Positions 1 to 10,900 of a stretch of DNA of 64,000 bases are shown here, one piece after another; position 1 is the first letter of the stretch, and every line of letters starts with the position of its first letter. The stretch is from a cyanobiont of Ornithocercus magnificus (GTDB lineage: Bacteria; Cyanobacteriota; Cyanobacteriia; PCC-6307; Cyanobiaceae). The notes under the pieces were generated by a model. The model was not told the origin of the DNA. It did no database searches and saw only the letters and a list, made by a program, of their open reading frames with translations. Where the stretch lies: NCBI GenBank assembly GCA_007996965.1, contig BIMP01000001.1:806001-870000 (forward strand). The letters are read 5' to 3'. The translations under genes and the position numbers were made by a program.

Positions 1-2499
1 CTAACTGGTTTACCTATTGCTAACGCTTCCCTTCTTGATGAGGCTACAGCTGCGGCTGAAGCTATGTCACTGAGCTTGGCTGTGCGTCAGCACAACGATT
101 CTCTTCGATACCTTGTTGACGCTGAGGTCTTACCGCAAACCCTTGCTGTGCTGAAGACCCGAGCCGAGCCCCTTGGCATTCAGTTGGATGTAGCTGATCC
201 TCGGGAATTTCGCTTTGATGAGGATGTCTTTGGTATAATTCTGCAACTACCGTGCCGTTCTGGGGTAATTCGTGATCCCCGGCAGCCGATCGCAGCTAGC
301 CATGCGGTTGGAGCTCTAGCAACAGTAGCAGTTGATCCACTGGCTCAGGTTTTATTTACTCCTGTTGCTAAGCTCGGCGCCGATATTGCCATAGGCAGTG
401 CTCAGCGCTTCGGGGTACCAATGGGATTTGGTGGCCCTCACGCTGCTTTCTTTGCTACCCGTGAGGAGTACAAACGGCAAATTCCCGGTCGGTTAGTTGG
501 CCGGTCGCGGGATGTTGAAGGTAGACCTGCACTGCGCCTAGCCCTGCAGACTCGTGAGCAGCACATACGTCGTGACAAGGCTACTAGCAACATCTGCACA
601 GCCCAGGTTCTGCTTGCTGTGATGGCGTCCTTCTATGCTGTACATCATGGACCAGAAGGCCTAACCGCGATCGCTAAACGCATACTGCACCTTAGAGGCG
701 CACTAGAGCTTGCTCTAGTGCGCCTCGGGTTCAACATTGTCTCCGCACCACGTTTCGATACACTGGAGTTCCAAACATCTCATGCTGGTGAGCTGATTCA
801 AGCTGCTGCTTTAGCTGGCTTCAATCTACGCACCTTACCTTTGGAGTCATCAATCAATAACTGTACTGGCGTTGGTGTCAGCCTTGACGAGCTTAGCGAC
901 GAGGATGAACTCCTTTGCTTACTGGAGGTTTTTGCAAATGTTCTCGACACCAAGACGCCTATGGTCGAAGCGGCACCGAGCTTGCTGAAGCGAGACTACA
1001 GTTGCCTTACTGCACGTAATGACAATTGGCTGCAACAACAAGTCTTTCATAACTACCGTAGTGAAACTTCCCTCCTACGTTATATTCACCGCCTGGCCAG
1101 TAAAGACCTTTCACTTGTGCATGGCATGATGCCTCTTGGCAGTTGCACCATGAAGCTTAATGCGGCAGCTGAGCTTCTCCCTGTAACTTGGCCAGCATTT
1201 GCTGCACTTCATCCTTTTGCTCCTGCTGATCAGAGCCTAGGTTATCAACGTCTTGTAAAGGATCTTGAGCAATGGCTGGCTGTACTCACGGGTTTTGAAG
1301 CTGTTTCCCTACAGCCAAATGCAGGCTCTCAAGGCGAGTATGCTGGTCTCCTAGTTATTCGAGCGTGGCACCGCTCTCGTGGTGAGGATCAACGTAACGT
1401 TTGCCTAATTCCTAGCAGCGCTCACGGTACTAACCCAGCTAGCGCAGTCATGGCTGGATTACAAGTAGTTTCTGTCGCTTGCGATAATCAAGGCAACGTT
1501 GACCTAGTTGACCTGGCATCTAAGGCTAGCAGCTATGCTGAACGCTTGGCGGCACTAATGGTGACTTATCCTTCTACTCATGGTGTCTTCGAGCCAACAA
1601 TCCGTAAGGTTTGCGAGATTGTTCATGAGACTGGGGCACAAGTCTACCTCGACGGAGCTAATCTAAATGCTCAGGTTGGAATCTGTCGTCCAGGCAATTA
1701 TGGCGCTGATATCTGCCACATCAACCTTCATAAGACTTTTTGTATACCACACGGCGGTGGTGGCCCCGGAGTTGGACCCATAGCCGTCGCAGAGCACCTT
1801 GCACCCTTCTTACCAGGTCATCCTAAGCTTCAATATAGTGCGCCTCAGGCTATTGGCGCTGTTTCGGGGGCCCCATTAGGCAGTGCCAGCATCTTGCCAG
1901 TTAGTTGGATGTACCTCCGCATGATGGGAGCAGATTCTTTGCGCAATGCTAGTGCTATAGCCCTACTAAATGCCAACTATTTAGCTCAGCGTCTCAACCC
2001 CTATTTTCCCGTGCTATTCCGAGGACCCGGTGGATACGTGGCGCATGAGTGCATATTAGATCTACGGCCACTCCGTCGCTCCGCTGGACTAGAAGTTGAT
2101 GATATTGCTAAGAGACTGATGGATTATGGGTTTCATGCTCCTACAGTAAGTTGGCCTGTTGCTGGCACTATGATGCTTGAGCCAACTGAGAGTGAGACAC
2201 TCGAAGAGCTTGACCGTTTCTGCACCGCTATGATTGCAATCCGCAGCGAGGCTACGAATATCGAACTAGGCATTAGTGACCGTAAAAATAATCCCCTTCG
2301 ACAGGCCCCACACACAATGCGGGCAGTAAGTGCCGAGATATGGGACCGTCCTTACAGCCGACGCATGGCAGCTTTTCCCATAGATAGTCAACTGGAAGAT
2401 AAGGTATGGCCTGCTACAGCTCGTATTGATAATGCTTTTGGCGACCGCAATCTGAGCTGCACATGCCCTTCTGTCGAGAGTTTAACCACTGTACTGTGA
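1..2499 (+). CDS. gcvP: Glycine dehydrogenase (decarboxylating), P protein, 5'-truncated by window edge
   Basis: P protein of the glycine cleavage system. It is a PLP enzyme that decarboxylates glycine and passes the aminomethyl group to the lipoyl arm of the H protein; in cyanobacteria it works in photorespiratory glycine breakdown. The frame is open from base 1, and the 21 codons before the first internal ATG (base 64) still read as GcvP ([16 protein letters not shown]), so the true start lies left of the window. The 832 visible residues compare with roughly 950-980 for the family, so only the N-terminal end is missing. The PLP-lysine motif [18 protein letters not shown] is intact, with the Lys codon at 1732-1734. 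It converges with the FMN reductase gene at 2558. A perfect 15-bp inverted repeat lies inside the frame at 695-726. Identity is certain. Confidence 0.97.
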   Translation, partial: LTGLPIANASLLDEATAAAEAMSLSLAVRQHNDSLRYLVDAEVLPQTLAVLKTRAEPLGIQLDVADPREFRFDEDVFGIILQLPCRSGVIRDPRQPIAASHAVGALATVAVDPLAQVLFTPVAKLGADIAIGSAQRFGVPMGFGGPHAAFFATREEYKRQIPGRLVGRSRDVEGRPALRLALQTREQHIRRDKATSNICTAQVLLAVMASFYAVHHGPEGLTAIAKRILHLRGALELALVRLGFNIVSAPRFDTLEFQTSHAGELIQAAALAGFNLRTLPLESSINNCTGVGVSLDELSDEDELLCLLEVFANVLDTKTPMVEAAPSLLKRDYSCLTARNDNWLQQQVFHNYRSETSLLRYIHRLASKDLSLVHGMMPLGSCTMKLNAAAELLPVTWPAFAALHPFAPADQSLGYQRLVKDLEQWLAVLTGFEAVSLQPNAGSQGEYAGLLVIRAWHRSRGEDQRNVCLIPSSAHGTNPASAVMAGLQVVSVACDNQGNVDLVDLASKASSYAERLAALMVTYPSTHGVFEPTIRKVCEIVHETGAQVYLDGANLNAQVGICRPGNYGADICHINLHKTFCIPHGGGGPGVGPIAVAEHLAPFLPGHPKLQYSAPQAIGAVSGAPLGSASILPVSWMYLRMMGADSLRNASAIALLNANYLAQRLNPYFPVLFRGPGGYVAHECILDLRPLRRSAGLEVDDIAKRLMDYGFHAPTVSWPVAGTMMLEPTESETLEELDRFCTAMIAIRSEATNIELGISDRKNNPLRQAPHTMRAVSAEIWDRPYSRRMAAFPIDSQLEDKVWPATARIDNAFGDRNLSCTCPSVESLTTVL
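695..726. repeat. Perfect 15-bp inverted repeat inside gcvP
   Basis: The left arm is at 695-709 and the right arm at 712-726, an exact reverse complement separated by only two bases (TT). It lies in frame and encodes part of an ordinary GcvP helix (residues [13 protein letters not shown]). As RNA it would be a strong GC-rich hairpin after opening a few central pairs. Confidence 0.9.
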
Positions 2500-2557
2500 G
2501 GCTCGTGCAGTTTACAACATAGCAGTAATAATTCTCCACTTGCCATTATAGTAGTAG

Positions 2558-3100
2558 TCATAGGTGTAGTGGTTCCATCTGTAACAGACGCTTTACTAAA
2601 TCTGCGATACTCTCGTCCTTCGCCAATTTGCTGTGATTTGCTAATAGCTGCCTACCTACCACTTGAGCACCAAGGTGAGTTAGTTGGATCCGGAGTGAAA
2701 TGAGCAGCTCAGATCCACCACCACCAGAGAAGCTTGCCATAGCAATAGGACGCCCATTAAACAGGTTGCGGAAGTCCTCTCCTTGAACTGACAGCCAGGC
2801 TATTGCACTAGTAAGCACAGGAGGAATTGATCCATTGTATTCTGGAGCACAAATTACCCAGCGTGGTGCTGTTATTAGCTGCTGTTGTAGCGGACCAAGT
2901 GCAGTCGGTGTGCCCTGGCGCTGTGCACGTGGAGTAAACAGTGGTAAATTAACACTTGTTAAATCCAATATCACAGCTTTAGCTTTTTGCCGGTGGCTTT
3001 CTGACACAAAGCGCTCTGCTAACTTTAAGTTTTCTCCGTTGCTGGCAGCAATTACCAAGACATCCGTAGTGTCAGTTGCAGTTACAGTGAGGTCTGCCAT
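2558..3100 (-). CDS. NADPH-dependent FMN reductase family flavoprotein
   Basis: A 180-residue flavodoxin-like NAD(P)H:FMN reductase (SsuE/ChrR/azoreductase type). The N-terminal strand DVLVIAASNGENLK forms the phosphate-binding loop. The family signature APEYNGSIPPVLTSAIAWLS sits in the middle, and a glycine-rich FSGGGGSELL follows. It is the last gene of a minus-strand run, 25 bp after flv1, so it is probably co-transcribed with flv3-flv1 and may share their redox role. The ATG at 3098-3100 fits the family start. The physiological substrate (FMN, quinone or chromate) cannot be told from sequence. Confidence 0.88.
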   Translation of the reverse strand: MADLTVTATDTTDVLVIAASNGENLKLAERFVSESHRQKAKAVILDLTSVNLPLFTPRAQRQGTPTALGPLQQQLITAPRWVICAPEYNGSIPPVLTSAIAWLSVQGEDFRNLFNGRPIAMASFSGGGGSELLISLRIQLTHLGAQVVGRQLLANHSKLAKDESIADLVKRLLQMEPLHL

Positions 3101-3125
3101 AATGTTTTGGAATACCTAGATTTAC

Positions 3126-4937
3126 TTAGTAGCTGGCACCACTACGCCGACGATGTACGGCAGTGGCGCCTATTGCATCAAACAAGCCACCATGGTGGAT
3201 CTCAGCGTAGATTAACCAATGATCACCACATTCCATCCGTTCTTCTACCTTTGCTTCTAGCCAAGCCAATGCTCCAGGAAGTAATGGCTGGCCATTAGGG
3301 CTGTACTCAATCTTTAGGTCTGCAAAGCAATCGGCATCAGGAGGAGAGGATTGCAAAAACTGCTTTAGCAAGTTAGTAGATCGACCATCAGCCAGTATGT
3401 TTAGGGCAAAGCAATCATCGATTTGCAGTAGTTTCTCAACAGACTGGTTTTTAGCGACTGCTACAGTTATACCAGGAGGGAGAAAGCTGGCTTGACTCAC
3501 CCAGCTAGCCACCATTGCCTCGCTCTGCTGGGTTGTGGCTCCTTGTTCGTTTTTACTAGCTATTGTTAAGATACAAAGAGAGCCAACTATGCGACCTAAT
3601 GCTAAAGTAGCTGAGTCAGCACTGCTCTCGTTCAAGCCACCGCCACGTTGTTGCTGCTGACGTCGTTGCTCTTGCTGCAGCAACTGCTGTGCAAAGCGTG
3701 CACCTGTTTCCTCAAGGGTTCGCACCATTGATGAATCTGGACTAAACCTAATACGGATTGGCTCGAAACCAAAGTGAAACCCACCATCCCGCAACTTTGT
3801 CTCTAGCAAATCAAGAGCCTCGCCACTCCATCCATAACTGCCAAACACACCGATAGGACACGACCTATCTCCTTGTGCAAGAAGCGTGCCCAGAGCTGAT
3901 ACTATAGGTGTTGGTGCATGGCCACCTATAGTAGGTGATCCTATTAGTACTGCACTTGCCTGCCTGATTGCATCCAGTAGCTCAGCAGTTGATGCAAATT
4001 CACAGTTTATACTTAGTATGCGAACGCCAGTGCGGTTGATGCCGCGTGCTAATGCATCAGCTATTGATGCTGTGCTACCGTATGCACTGGCATAGAGTAG
4101 TAAAATCTTAATGTTGCCTTTCTGATAAGCCTCACCCCAACGGCGGTAATCAGCCATCAAACTCCGCCAACTACTCTCGATAGCTGGGCCGTGCTCAGGT
4201 GCAATGGTGCGTATATCTAGCCTCTCAAAGCGCTCGATTAGAGCATCTACTTGTCCAGCCATAGGTGCTATAAGACAGTCATAGAAATGTTGCCGGTCTT
4301 CTTCAGTGCTGCTGCGGCTGACCTCGGCCCATTTCTCGCTATGTAGGTGAGCAGCAAATAATTTGCCACTCATTAAAAGGCCACGCTGCTCTTCAAAGGC
4401 CAGCAATCCTCCTGGCCAACGAGGGGTTGGGGCTGGAAGTAGTTGTATACATCCGGCAGCACCAAGATTTAAGAGCTCAGTATTGCGGATAACGTGGATT
4501 TGTGGGCACTTTAGCAAGGCTGGAGACAGCTTATGCTTCTGTCTAATCGATACTGGAGGATGCTGATTCCAGAGATTCTCCAGCAAAACAGCACCAGCCC
4601 TTGAGCTAATTACTTCTAAGTTCGTGAAGGACCCTGATAGACGTCGCAGCAAGCTGACACAGCTTGGATTGATATGGCCTACTACTACCTGCAACTGGCG
4701 TGTAGTGCTTGGCAGCGCATGCTCCAAGGCCCCTAAGAAAACATTTGTATATTCTTGACCTGGCGGATATAATAAAACTGCATTACCGCTGCAACTGCCA
4801 GGGAATAGGAAACTGTTCGTACTGCTACCACGTCCGAGGCTGTACTCCATCTCAAATTGCTGTTTGTCTAGGTTAAGAGCTCGCAGGCAGGTCAGTTCGG
4901 GATCAAGTTGCAGGATGATCACCTTCTGCTGACTCAT
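3126..4937 (-). CDS. flv1: Flavodiiron protein Flv1-type (non-canonical diiron site) with flavin reductase domain
   Basis: Cyanobacterial class C flavodiiron protein with three domains in order: metallo-beta-lactamase-like (about residues 1-240), flavodoxin-like (about 260-410, starting ILLLYASAYGSTASIADAL) and a C-terminal flavin-reductase domain (about 445-600). The diiron ligands are degenerate. The H-x-E-x-D-H motif reads HINPSC, and the later metal Asp position reads SGKLFAAH, with Lys where the partner has Asp. Known Flv1/Flv2 proteins show this and act as heteromers with canonical Flv3/Flv4 in NAD(P)H-driven O2 photoreduction. An ATG at 4937 matches family N-termini; an upstream in-frame GTG at 4958 is possible. 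It lies directly downstream of flv3. An 11-bp inverted repeat sits in frame at 3900-3933. Confidence 0.93.
   Translation of the reverse strand: MSQQKVIILQLDPELTCLRALNLDKQQFEMEYSLGRGSSTNSFLFPGSCSGNAVLLYPPGQEYTNVFLGALEHALPSTTRQLQVVVGHINPSCVSLLRRLSGSFTNLEVISSRAGAVLLENLWNQHPPVSIRQKHKLSPALLKCPQIHVIRNTELLNLGAAGCIQLLPAPTPRWPGGLLAFEEQRGLLMSGKLFAAHLHSEKWAEVSRSSTEEDRQHFYDCLIAPMAGQVDALIERFERLDIRTIAPEHGPAIESSWRSLMADYRRWGEAYQKGNIKILLLYASAYGSTASIADALARGINRTGVRILSINCEFASTAELLDAIRQASAVLIGSPTIGGHAPTPIVSALGTLLAQGDRSCPIGVFGSYGWSGEALDLLETKLRDGGFHFGFEPIRIRFSPDSSMVRTLEETGARFAQQLLQQEQRRQQQQRGGGLNESSADSATLALGRIVGSLCILTIASKNEQGATTQQSEAMVASWVSQASFLPPGITVAVAKNQSVEKLLQIDDCFALNILADGRSTNLLKQFLQSSPPDADCFADLKIEYSPNGQPLLPGALAWLEAKVEERMECGDHWLIYAEIHHGGLFDAIGATAVHRRRSGASY
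3900..3933. repeat. 11-bp inverted repeat inside flv1
   Basis: Arms 3900-3910 and 3923-3933 are perfect reverse complements with a 12-nt loop. They lie in the flavodoxin-domain part of flv1, around the coding of SPTIGGHAPTPIVSALG. Confidence 0.85.
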
Positions 4938-4973
4938 GCTGGAAGCTGGAAATGCCACAGATTTAACTACTCA

Positions 4974-6737
4974 TCAGTAGTGATTTCCAAACTTGCGATG
5001 ATGTACTGCCGTCACTGCATTTAGATCTGCGACGCTGCCTTGCTCGACAACAGCATAGACGATCCAGTGGTCAGGTCCTTCAAGACGCCGTTCGACACGG
5101 CAGCTCAAGTAAGCTAAGGCTTCAGCAAGAACTGGACCGCCAACGGCCAAGTTTTCTAGCACTCTAATTCCAGCAAAACGGTCACTTCCTGGAGTAAAGC
5201 GCTTTAGAAAATGCCGTAGTAGTGGCTGATAGTTTTCCTGAGCAAGTACATTTAGGACAAAGTGGTCCCCAACTTGCATTAGCGCCTCAATTGCACGATC
5301 CTTTGCCACTGCAACGGTAAGACCGGGGGGTTGGAAACTAGCTTGACTTACCCAGCTAGCCACCATGGCACTGCGCCGGCTAACTTCATCATCATCCTGA
5401 CTAGCAGCAGTAACTACATAAAGTCCGCCACTAACTCTGCCGAGCGCGCGATCAAGTTCGCTATTAATGTTGCGGATTGCCTCTATCTTGCGCTCCTGGG
5501 TCATTAATTGACCAAGATCAGTTCCTGCCTCCTCGCAGCGTTGATAGTCAATTGCTTCCGGCAAGCAATGAATCCGTAAAGGCTCGAAGCAGAACTTTTG
5601 GCCTTGACTGCGTATCTGACTGGCAACTGTATCTATTGGCTCGTCATTACCGCCAAATGCATCGTAAACACCCACAAGTTGTTTAGGCTGCAAAGCAGCT
5701 AACAAAGTGCTGACAGAACTCTGCAGATCATCTCCTAGCTCAGCGGGCCATGTGGGAACTACCACAGCACTTGCTTCTCCTATAAGGGTGCTGAGTTCCT
5801 GGGAATCAGTGGCTCGCAGATCTATTAACTGGACTTGAGCCTTTGTCTTTCCAGCACCGTGTGCGATGGCCTGACTGATGCGGTCTGAGAAACCATACTG
5901 GCTCAGGTAGCAGATAGCTATATAACTCTCTTCCATACTGCGCTGGTTGCTCCAGGTATGATATTCACTTATCCAATGGCTAAGATGGTGGCACAGAAGT
6001 GGGCCGTGGCCCACCGCAATAATCTTAACCTCTGGCAGAGTATTAATGCGTTTCAGTGCCTGTATTACGCTACGGGCATTTGGGCCCATGAGACAGTCAT
6101 AGTAGAAGCGGAAATCAGAGGCAATTTCAGCCCGATCACTGTCAAAGACTTTTTCAGAGCAATAGTGCAGGCCAAAAGCATCGCAAGTATAGAGAACACG
6201 ACTACCGTGGTCGAATGAGAAAATCGTATCTGGCCAGTGTAAATTTGGGGTGCTTAGGAACTCGAAATGGTGCCTAATGCCACTGATCGGATTAGTACCT
6301 AGGTCAAGCTTATCCCCACTCTTCACCACACGTGACCGGAAGGATCGATGGACTTGGCTCTTTAGGAACTGAATAGCTACCCTGGAAGCAACAATCTCAA
6401 TTTCGGGGTTGAGATCAAGTAAATCTCCAATTAGGCCAGAGTGATCTGGTTCAGTATGGCTAACTATCAGATAACTAATCTGGTACGGATTAATGTACTG
6501 CCTTAGTGAAGCCAACCAAGCATCACGAAACTTTGCATGGCTAGTATCGATTAAAGCTATGTATTCACCCTCTATCAAAAATGCATTATAGGTAGTGCCA
6601 TTACGTAGACCAAACTCGATGTCGAATCGGCTTCGATCCCAGTCAAGTGAACGGATCGTACGGGTATCCTCAGCAATGGTCTCACACTGCAGTGACAGCC
6701 GGGGCTTAACGGATGTCATCGTCGTGGTGGGAGCCAT
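4974..6737 (-). CDS. flv3: Flavodiiron protein Flv3-type (canonical diiron site) with flavin reductase domain
   Basis: A 587-residue class C flavodiiron protein with the same three domains as flv1: metallo-beta-lactamase-like, flavodoxin-like (YIAICYLSQYGFSDRISQAI) and flavin reductase at the C-terminus. The diiron ligands are canonical: SHTEPDHSGL, then TCDAFGLHYC and VGHGPLLCHH. This makes it the catalytic partner of the degenerate Flv1 encoded 36 bp downstream. Known Flv1/Flv3 pairs reduce O2 to water as an electron sink after photosystem I. The ATG at 6735-6737 has an AGGA 4 nt upstream. A 274-bp leader separates it from the SWIM gene and holds a TATAAT hexamer on the coding strand. Confidence in the Flv3 assignment rests on the ligands and pairing. 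Confidence 0.94.
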   Translation of the reverse strand: MAPTTTMTSVKPRLSLQCETIAEDTRTIRSLDWDRSRFDIEFGLRNGTTYNAFLIEGEYIALIDTSHAKFRDAWLASLRQYINPYQISYLIVSHTEPDHSGLIGDLLDLNPEIEIVASRVAIQFLKSQVHRSFRSRVVKSGDKLDLGTNPISGIRHHFEFLSTPNLHWPDTIFSFDHGSRVLYTCDAFGLHYCSEKVFDSDRAEIASDFRFYYDCLMGPNARSVIQALKRINTLPEVKIIAVGHGPLLCHHLSHWISEYHTWSNQRSMEESYIAICYLSQYGFSDRISQAIAHGAGKTKAQVQLIDLRATDSQELSTLIGEASAVVVPTWPAELGDDLQSSVSTLLAALQPKQLVGVYDAFGGNDEPIDTVASQIRSQGQKFCFEPLRIHCLPEAIDYQRCEEAGTDLGQLMTQERKIEAIRNINSELDRALGRVSGGLYVVTAASQDDDEVSRRSAMVASWVSQASFQPPGLTVAVAKDRAIEALMQVGDHFVLNVLAQENYQPLLRHFLKRFTPGSDRFAGIRVLENLAVGGPVLAEALAYLSCRVERRLEGPDHWIVYAVVEQGSVADLNAVTAVHHRKFGNHY

Positions 6738-6869
6738 AATTCCTAAAAATAGTTAGATCTTAAAACTGTTCACAAGGTAATGTCTAGTAGCGATGAGTTT
6801 AGTAGTAATGCTGACTTCTAAGATAATTCTATTTCTGCCTTCGGTCTGTCTTGGTGGGTTTTTAATATC

Positions 6870-6875
6870 ATTATA
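6870..6875 (-). promoter_or_regulatory. Possible -10 element upstream of flv3
   Basis: A perfect TATAAT on the minus strand lies about 133 bp upstream of the flv3 ATG in the 274-bp gap after the SWIM gene. No convincing -35 hexamer is seen at the usual spacing, so this is only a candidate. Confidence 0.3.
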
Positions 6876-7011
6876 AATGGTAGCCCGTAAGTTTTATACT
6901 GAGGAGAAGTGTTCTAAGTCCTAGACAGATTGCATGCTAATTAGTCTATCAAGATGATGTGGGAACGGCGAAAAATTAGGCATTATCGAGCTCCTTATAA
7001 CCTCAAACTTC

Positions 7012-7893
7012 TTAGTCACTAGGGATATCTGCATTGCCCGCAGCCATTGCCTGCATCATTGCCAGTTGAGCTTTAGCATGACCGTGCTGGCGTAAATGCC
7101 TTAGAAAATTGCTCCGAGCTTCAGGAAAACGGGGTTCTTCAGCTAGAGGCAGTTCACCAGCAGCATCTAACCCTGTGTCACCTTCCATAGCAGGAGTGAT
7201 CACAACTAGGTCAGCATGCAAACTGGCTTCGTAACGCCACCAGAGTCCAGGATCTGCAACTGCTGGATGTTGCAGTGCTGGACGTTCCAAATCACGACGC
7301 TCTTCGGTTTCCGTAATTGACTTTAATGCCATCCGTCGCTGCACAGCAAGATCCTCGAGTAGCTTGGTGCGAGTGCGTCCGCGTAGCTGAAATAGCACAA
7401 ATGGATCCTCGCTAAACCGCTCTCCCATTAGAAAATATACCGCACTAATATGTTTGCAAGGGTTAATTTTGTCCGGGCAACTGCATTCACTCCGCACTTC
7501 CTGGAGCTTGAATGGGAATAAGCGGCGACCACTGGCAGCAAAAGCTCGTTCTATATCAGAGGGCATAATCCCTGCCAGCAGCTGTGCTGACCAGCGAGCT
7601 TTTTGTGTGAGAGCTTCTAGCACGTAACTCCAGTCCTCATCACTGAGTACGTCTAGCCAAAGTTTTACCTTGTAAGGATCCTCCCCAGTGCCTTGCACCC
7701 GAGCATGAACGCGACGTCCCTCAAAACGGATTGAAGTGACATTACCTTCACGGGCATAACTCCAGGCACGTTCAAGTCGCTTCTTGAAGCGATAGGAGTT
7801 AATTAGCTCCATCCATTGCTCTACCCACCACGGTTGCTGGGCTAGCCCCTCATGATCAGGAGCCATGGTGATGCTGTTGCTGGTGCTATTCAT
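7012..7893 (-). CDS. SWIM zinc-finger domain protein
   Basis: A protein of about 293 residues with a SWIM zinc finger (CxCx(n)CxH) seen as CSCPDKINPCKH, near residue 155. It is rich in Arg/Trp and has no membrane segment. It follows the SNF2 helicase gene by 17 bp on the same strand; SWIM and SNF2 proteins are widely paired like this in cyanobacteria and actinobacteria, which suggests they act together on DNA or nucleoprotein. The function of this pair is not known. An ATG at 7893 is preferred to the adjacent in-frame TTG at 7896; an internal ATG at 7866 is also possible. Confidence 0.88.
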   Translation of the reverse strand: MNSTSNSITMAPDHEGLAQQPWWVEQWMELINSYRFKKRLERAWSYAREGNVTSIRFEGRRVHARVQGTGEDPYKVKLWLDVLSDEDWSYVLEALTQKARWSAQLLAGIMPSDIERAFAASGRRLFPFKLQEVRSECSCPDKINPCKHISAVYFLMGERFSEDPFVLFQLRGRTRTKLLEDLAVQRRMALKSITETEERRDLERPALQHPAVADPGLWWRYEASLHADLVVITPAMEGDTGLDAAGELPLAEEPRFPEARSNFLRHLRQHGHAKAQLAMMQAMAAGNADIPSD

Positions 7894-7910
7894 CAAGTCT
7901 ATCCTCAGCC

Positions 7911-10900
7911 TTAAGGATTCTCCAAGGACACAAGTTCTTTAAGCTGACTCATGTTGAGCCCACCTAACCAGTCTTCTCCTGATCCTATGATGTCCTCAGC
8001 AAGCTTAGCTTTCTCGCGAATCATGCGATCAATCTTCTCCTCAACTGAGCCACTGGTGATAAACTTGTGTACCATCACGCGGTTATTTTGGCCAATGCGG
8101 TGAGCTCGGTCAGTAGCCTGATTCTCGACGGCAGGATTCCACCAACGATCAATGTGAAAAACATGGCTAGCTCGCGTTAGATTCAATCCAACTCCGCCAG
8201 CCTTAAGTGACAACAAGAATAGCTGGGGGCCGCGCGGATCTTGCTGAAAGCGATCAACCATCGCTTGCCGGTCATGCTTACTAATACCACCATGCAAGAA
8301 GAGCACCTCAGTGTGCCAGCGTTGCTGAAAGTGGCTTTGTAGTAGCTGTCCCCACTCAGCAAACTGGGTAAATAACAAGGCTCGATCTCCGGCCTCAATC
8401 ACCTCTTCAAGAATCTCTTCAAGACGCTGAACTTTGGCGGAACGTTGGCTGAAATCCAGATCTGCCATCTCTTCCTTTAGGGCTAAAGCAGGGTGGTTAC
8501 ATACTTGCTTTAGCCTGGTCAGCAAACCGAGTACCTGACCATGACGTTGGCCACGGGGTGCACGTGCAATGGTATCTAGGGTTTGCTCTACTATGCGGCT
8601 ATAGAGTCGTCGTTGTTCTCTGCTAAGGCCAACCCATTCGCTCAATTCTACCTTTTCGGGAAGATCAGAAATGATCGCTCTATCAGTTTTGAGCCTTCTC
8701 AGCACAAATGGGCTGACTCGAGTCCTAAGATCGCGTAAAGAGGCTATATCACCATAGCGCTCGATTGGCAACTGATAACGTTGTCGAAAGAATTCTTCCT
8801 CTCCAAGCACTTGTGGGTTGAGAAAATTCATCAGAGCCCAGAGCTCGCTGACCCGATTTTCCACTGGTGTCCCCGTTAGCGCTATACGGAAGCGGCCACT
8901 GCCTCCAGGTCGGGCGAGGTCGCGAGCCGCTTGACTCTGCTTAGCTGTGGGGTTCTTGATTGCCTGGGCTTCATCAATGACTATGCCCTGCCAGTCAAGA
9001 GTCTCAAGCAGCTCGCTGTCACGCTGCATCAAGCTATAACTCGTAAGCACAAGGTCAACGCTTTCCAGTGCTTTCTTTAGCTCTGCAGGTGAAGAAGGTC
9101 GCCGGGGGCCATAATGTTCCTGTACTATCAGGTCTGGTGTAAATGCTTGAGCTTCGCGGCGCCAGTTGGTAAGTACTGAGGTGGGAGCTACTAGAAGCAC
9201 AGGCCTGCGCAATTCCTTCTGCGCCTTTAGATACTGTAAGAAAGCCAGCATCTGGATTGTTTTGCCCAAGCCCATATCATCAGCAAGGCATGCGCCTTGA
9301 TCAAAACGGTGTAGAAATGCCAGCCAGCCCAGCCCACGTTCCTGATATGGACGTAGCCGCCCGCAGAAACCATCAGGTGCTGGCAGGGGATCAGGGGCTT
9401 TCTGCTGGTGGTACTGCTCAAGCACTGCTTGTAATCTAGGGCCAGCCTCAAAGTGGTGTATTGGTAGACGCATCAGCGTCTCTCCCTCACTAGCAGTCAC
9501 CCGCAAGGCATCATCGAGACTTAGCTGAGGTGCAACGTTGCAGAATCTCTCGGCATTACGTAGGTCATTAGGGCGTAGCTCGATCCAGGCTCCCTTGTGA
9601 CGCACTAAAGGACTTCGCCGTCCGGATAATTGCTCTAGTTCTTTTAGTGTAAGAGTTACACCACCAATCATCAGCTCCCAGCTCCAGTTGAGTGACTCGC
9701 CAAGTGTGAAGCCGTGGAATCGATCTGGCAGTTCAGCGCGAACGGATAGTCCCAGCCGACTAGCTAATCCTCCTGAGAGACTGGTAGGCAGGTCAACACC
9801 AACACCAACATTGCGTAGCTTGGATGCTGCAGTGCGCACTAAAATAAATGCCTCAACTGGTGTGAGTTGCATGCTCTCAGGTGTGGCACTGTCCAGACCT
9901 CGTTCAAGTGGACTAAATACACTAAGAGCACGTCCCAGGCCTTCCAGCAGTATCTCCCCAGGTTGATCTACGGCTATTTCACCTAGTTGCAGGGTGCGTG
10001 GCCCTGATGCCCATGCAACGGATGCAGGCACTTTTAGGGTGGGATCTGCTTCTGCCTGTAGAGCAAAACGAAGCTCCCAAAGATCTTCCCCTTCTGCTGG
10101 TGTAAATAGTTCGAGGCAAGTCCTAGCAGCAGCAACGTTGCGTGCTACACTCTCGCGCCAGTGATGACTGGCAGTCGCAAGGCGCTGTGCTTCCGCATCA
10201 CCGATATTCAACACACCGCTCTCCGAACCAAGTGCGTCTTGCCAAACGCACAGTAGAGGGTCAAGCCCATTACGATCTGGAGCAAAAGCACGTCGCAACT
10301 GTGCATCTACTAGATCTTCCAACAGATTTGCTACCCGCAGACGACCACTGCGAGGCCGACAGCAAGCAACAGGATTAGCAGCTCTCATTGCCTCTGGACG
10401 TAGGCGAGTTATCCGGTTGCTGCGCCTCCCTGTTGGCTCTCGCCACGGCAGAGCACAAGCTGCAACTAATGGGAGTCGGCTAGCAAGGTCCTCAAGGCGG
10501 CGGCGGTCATCTTCACGGTTGAGCAGTGGCACCCAACGTGCGCGGTGTGGGTAGCCTTCACCCTTACTTAACTGCACTTGAGGCAGCCAACGGCTCCTAG
10601 CGATTATGCTTAGTGCCCAGCGTTGCAGATGACTCCACCAGCGTAGCTCGTCACCAAGGTCAGGATGATGGCCAGATAACGGCAATCGCGACAGCCAATC
10701 CGTAGCCGCAGCAGGCTCTAGAGCCAGACCCTGCACCTGCCAGGGCCACCACTCTGGCCGCTTTGATATTGGCTCGCCTGCTTGTAGAGGAAGTCCGGCC
10801 CAGTTTTCGCAATCAATCCTCTCAGCAAGGCTCTGGTGAATGTTGATACTGCGACTAGGCAGAGTCAGGCAGGCGATAGCGTCGATAGCGTCGGTCGGAA

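Noticed and set aside
668-675. A HIP1-type octamer GCGATCGC in gcvP
   Set aside because: HIP1 is abundant in many beta-cyanobacteria, but I saw only this one in the window, so it is not a repeat feature here.
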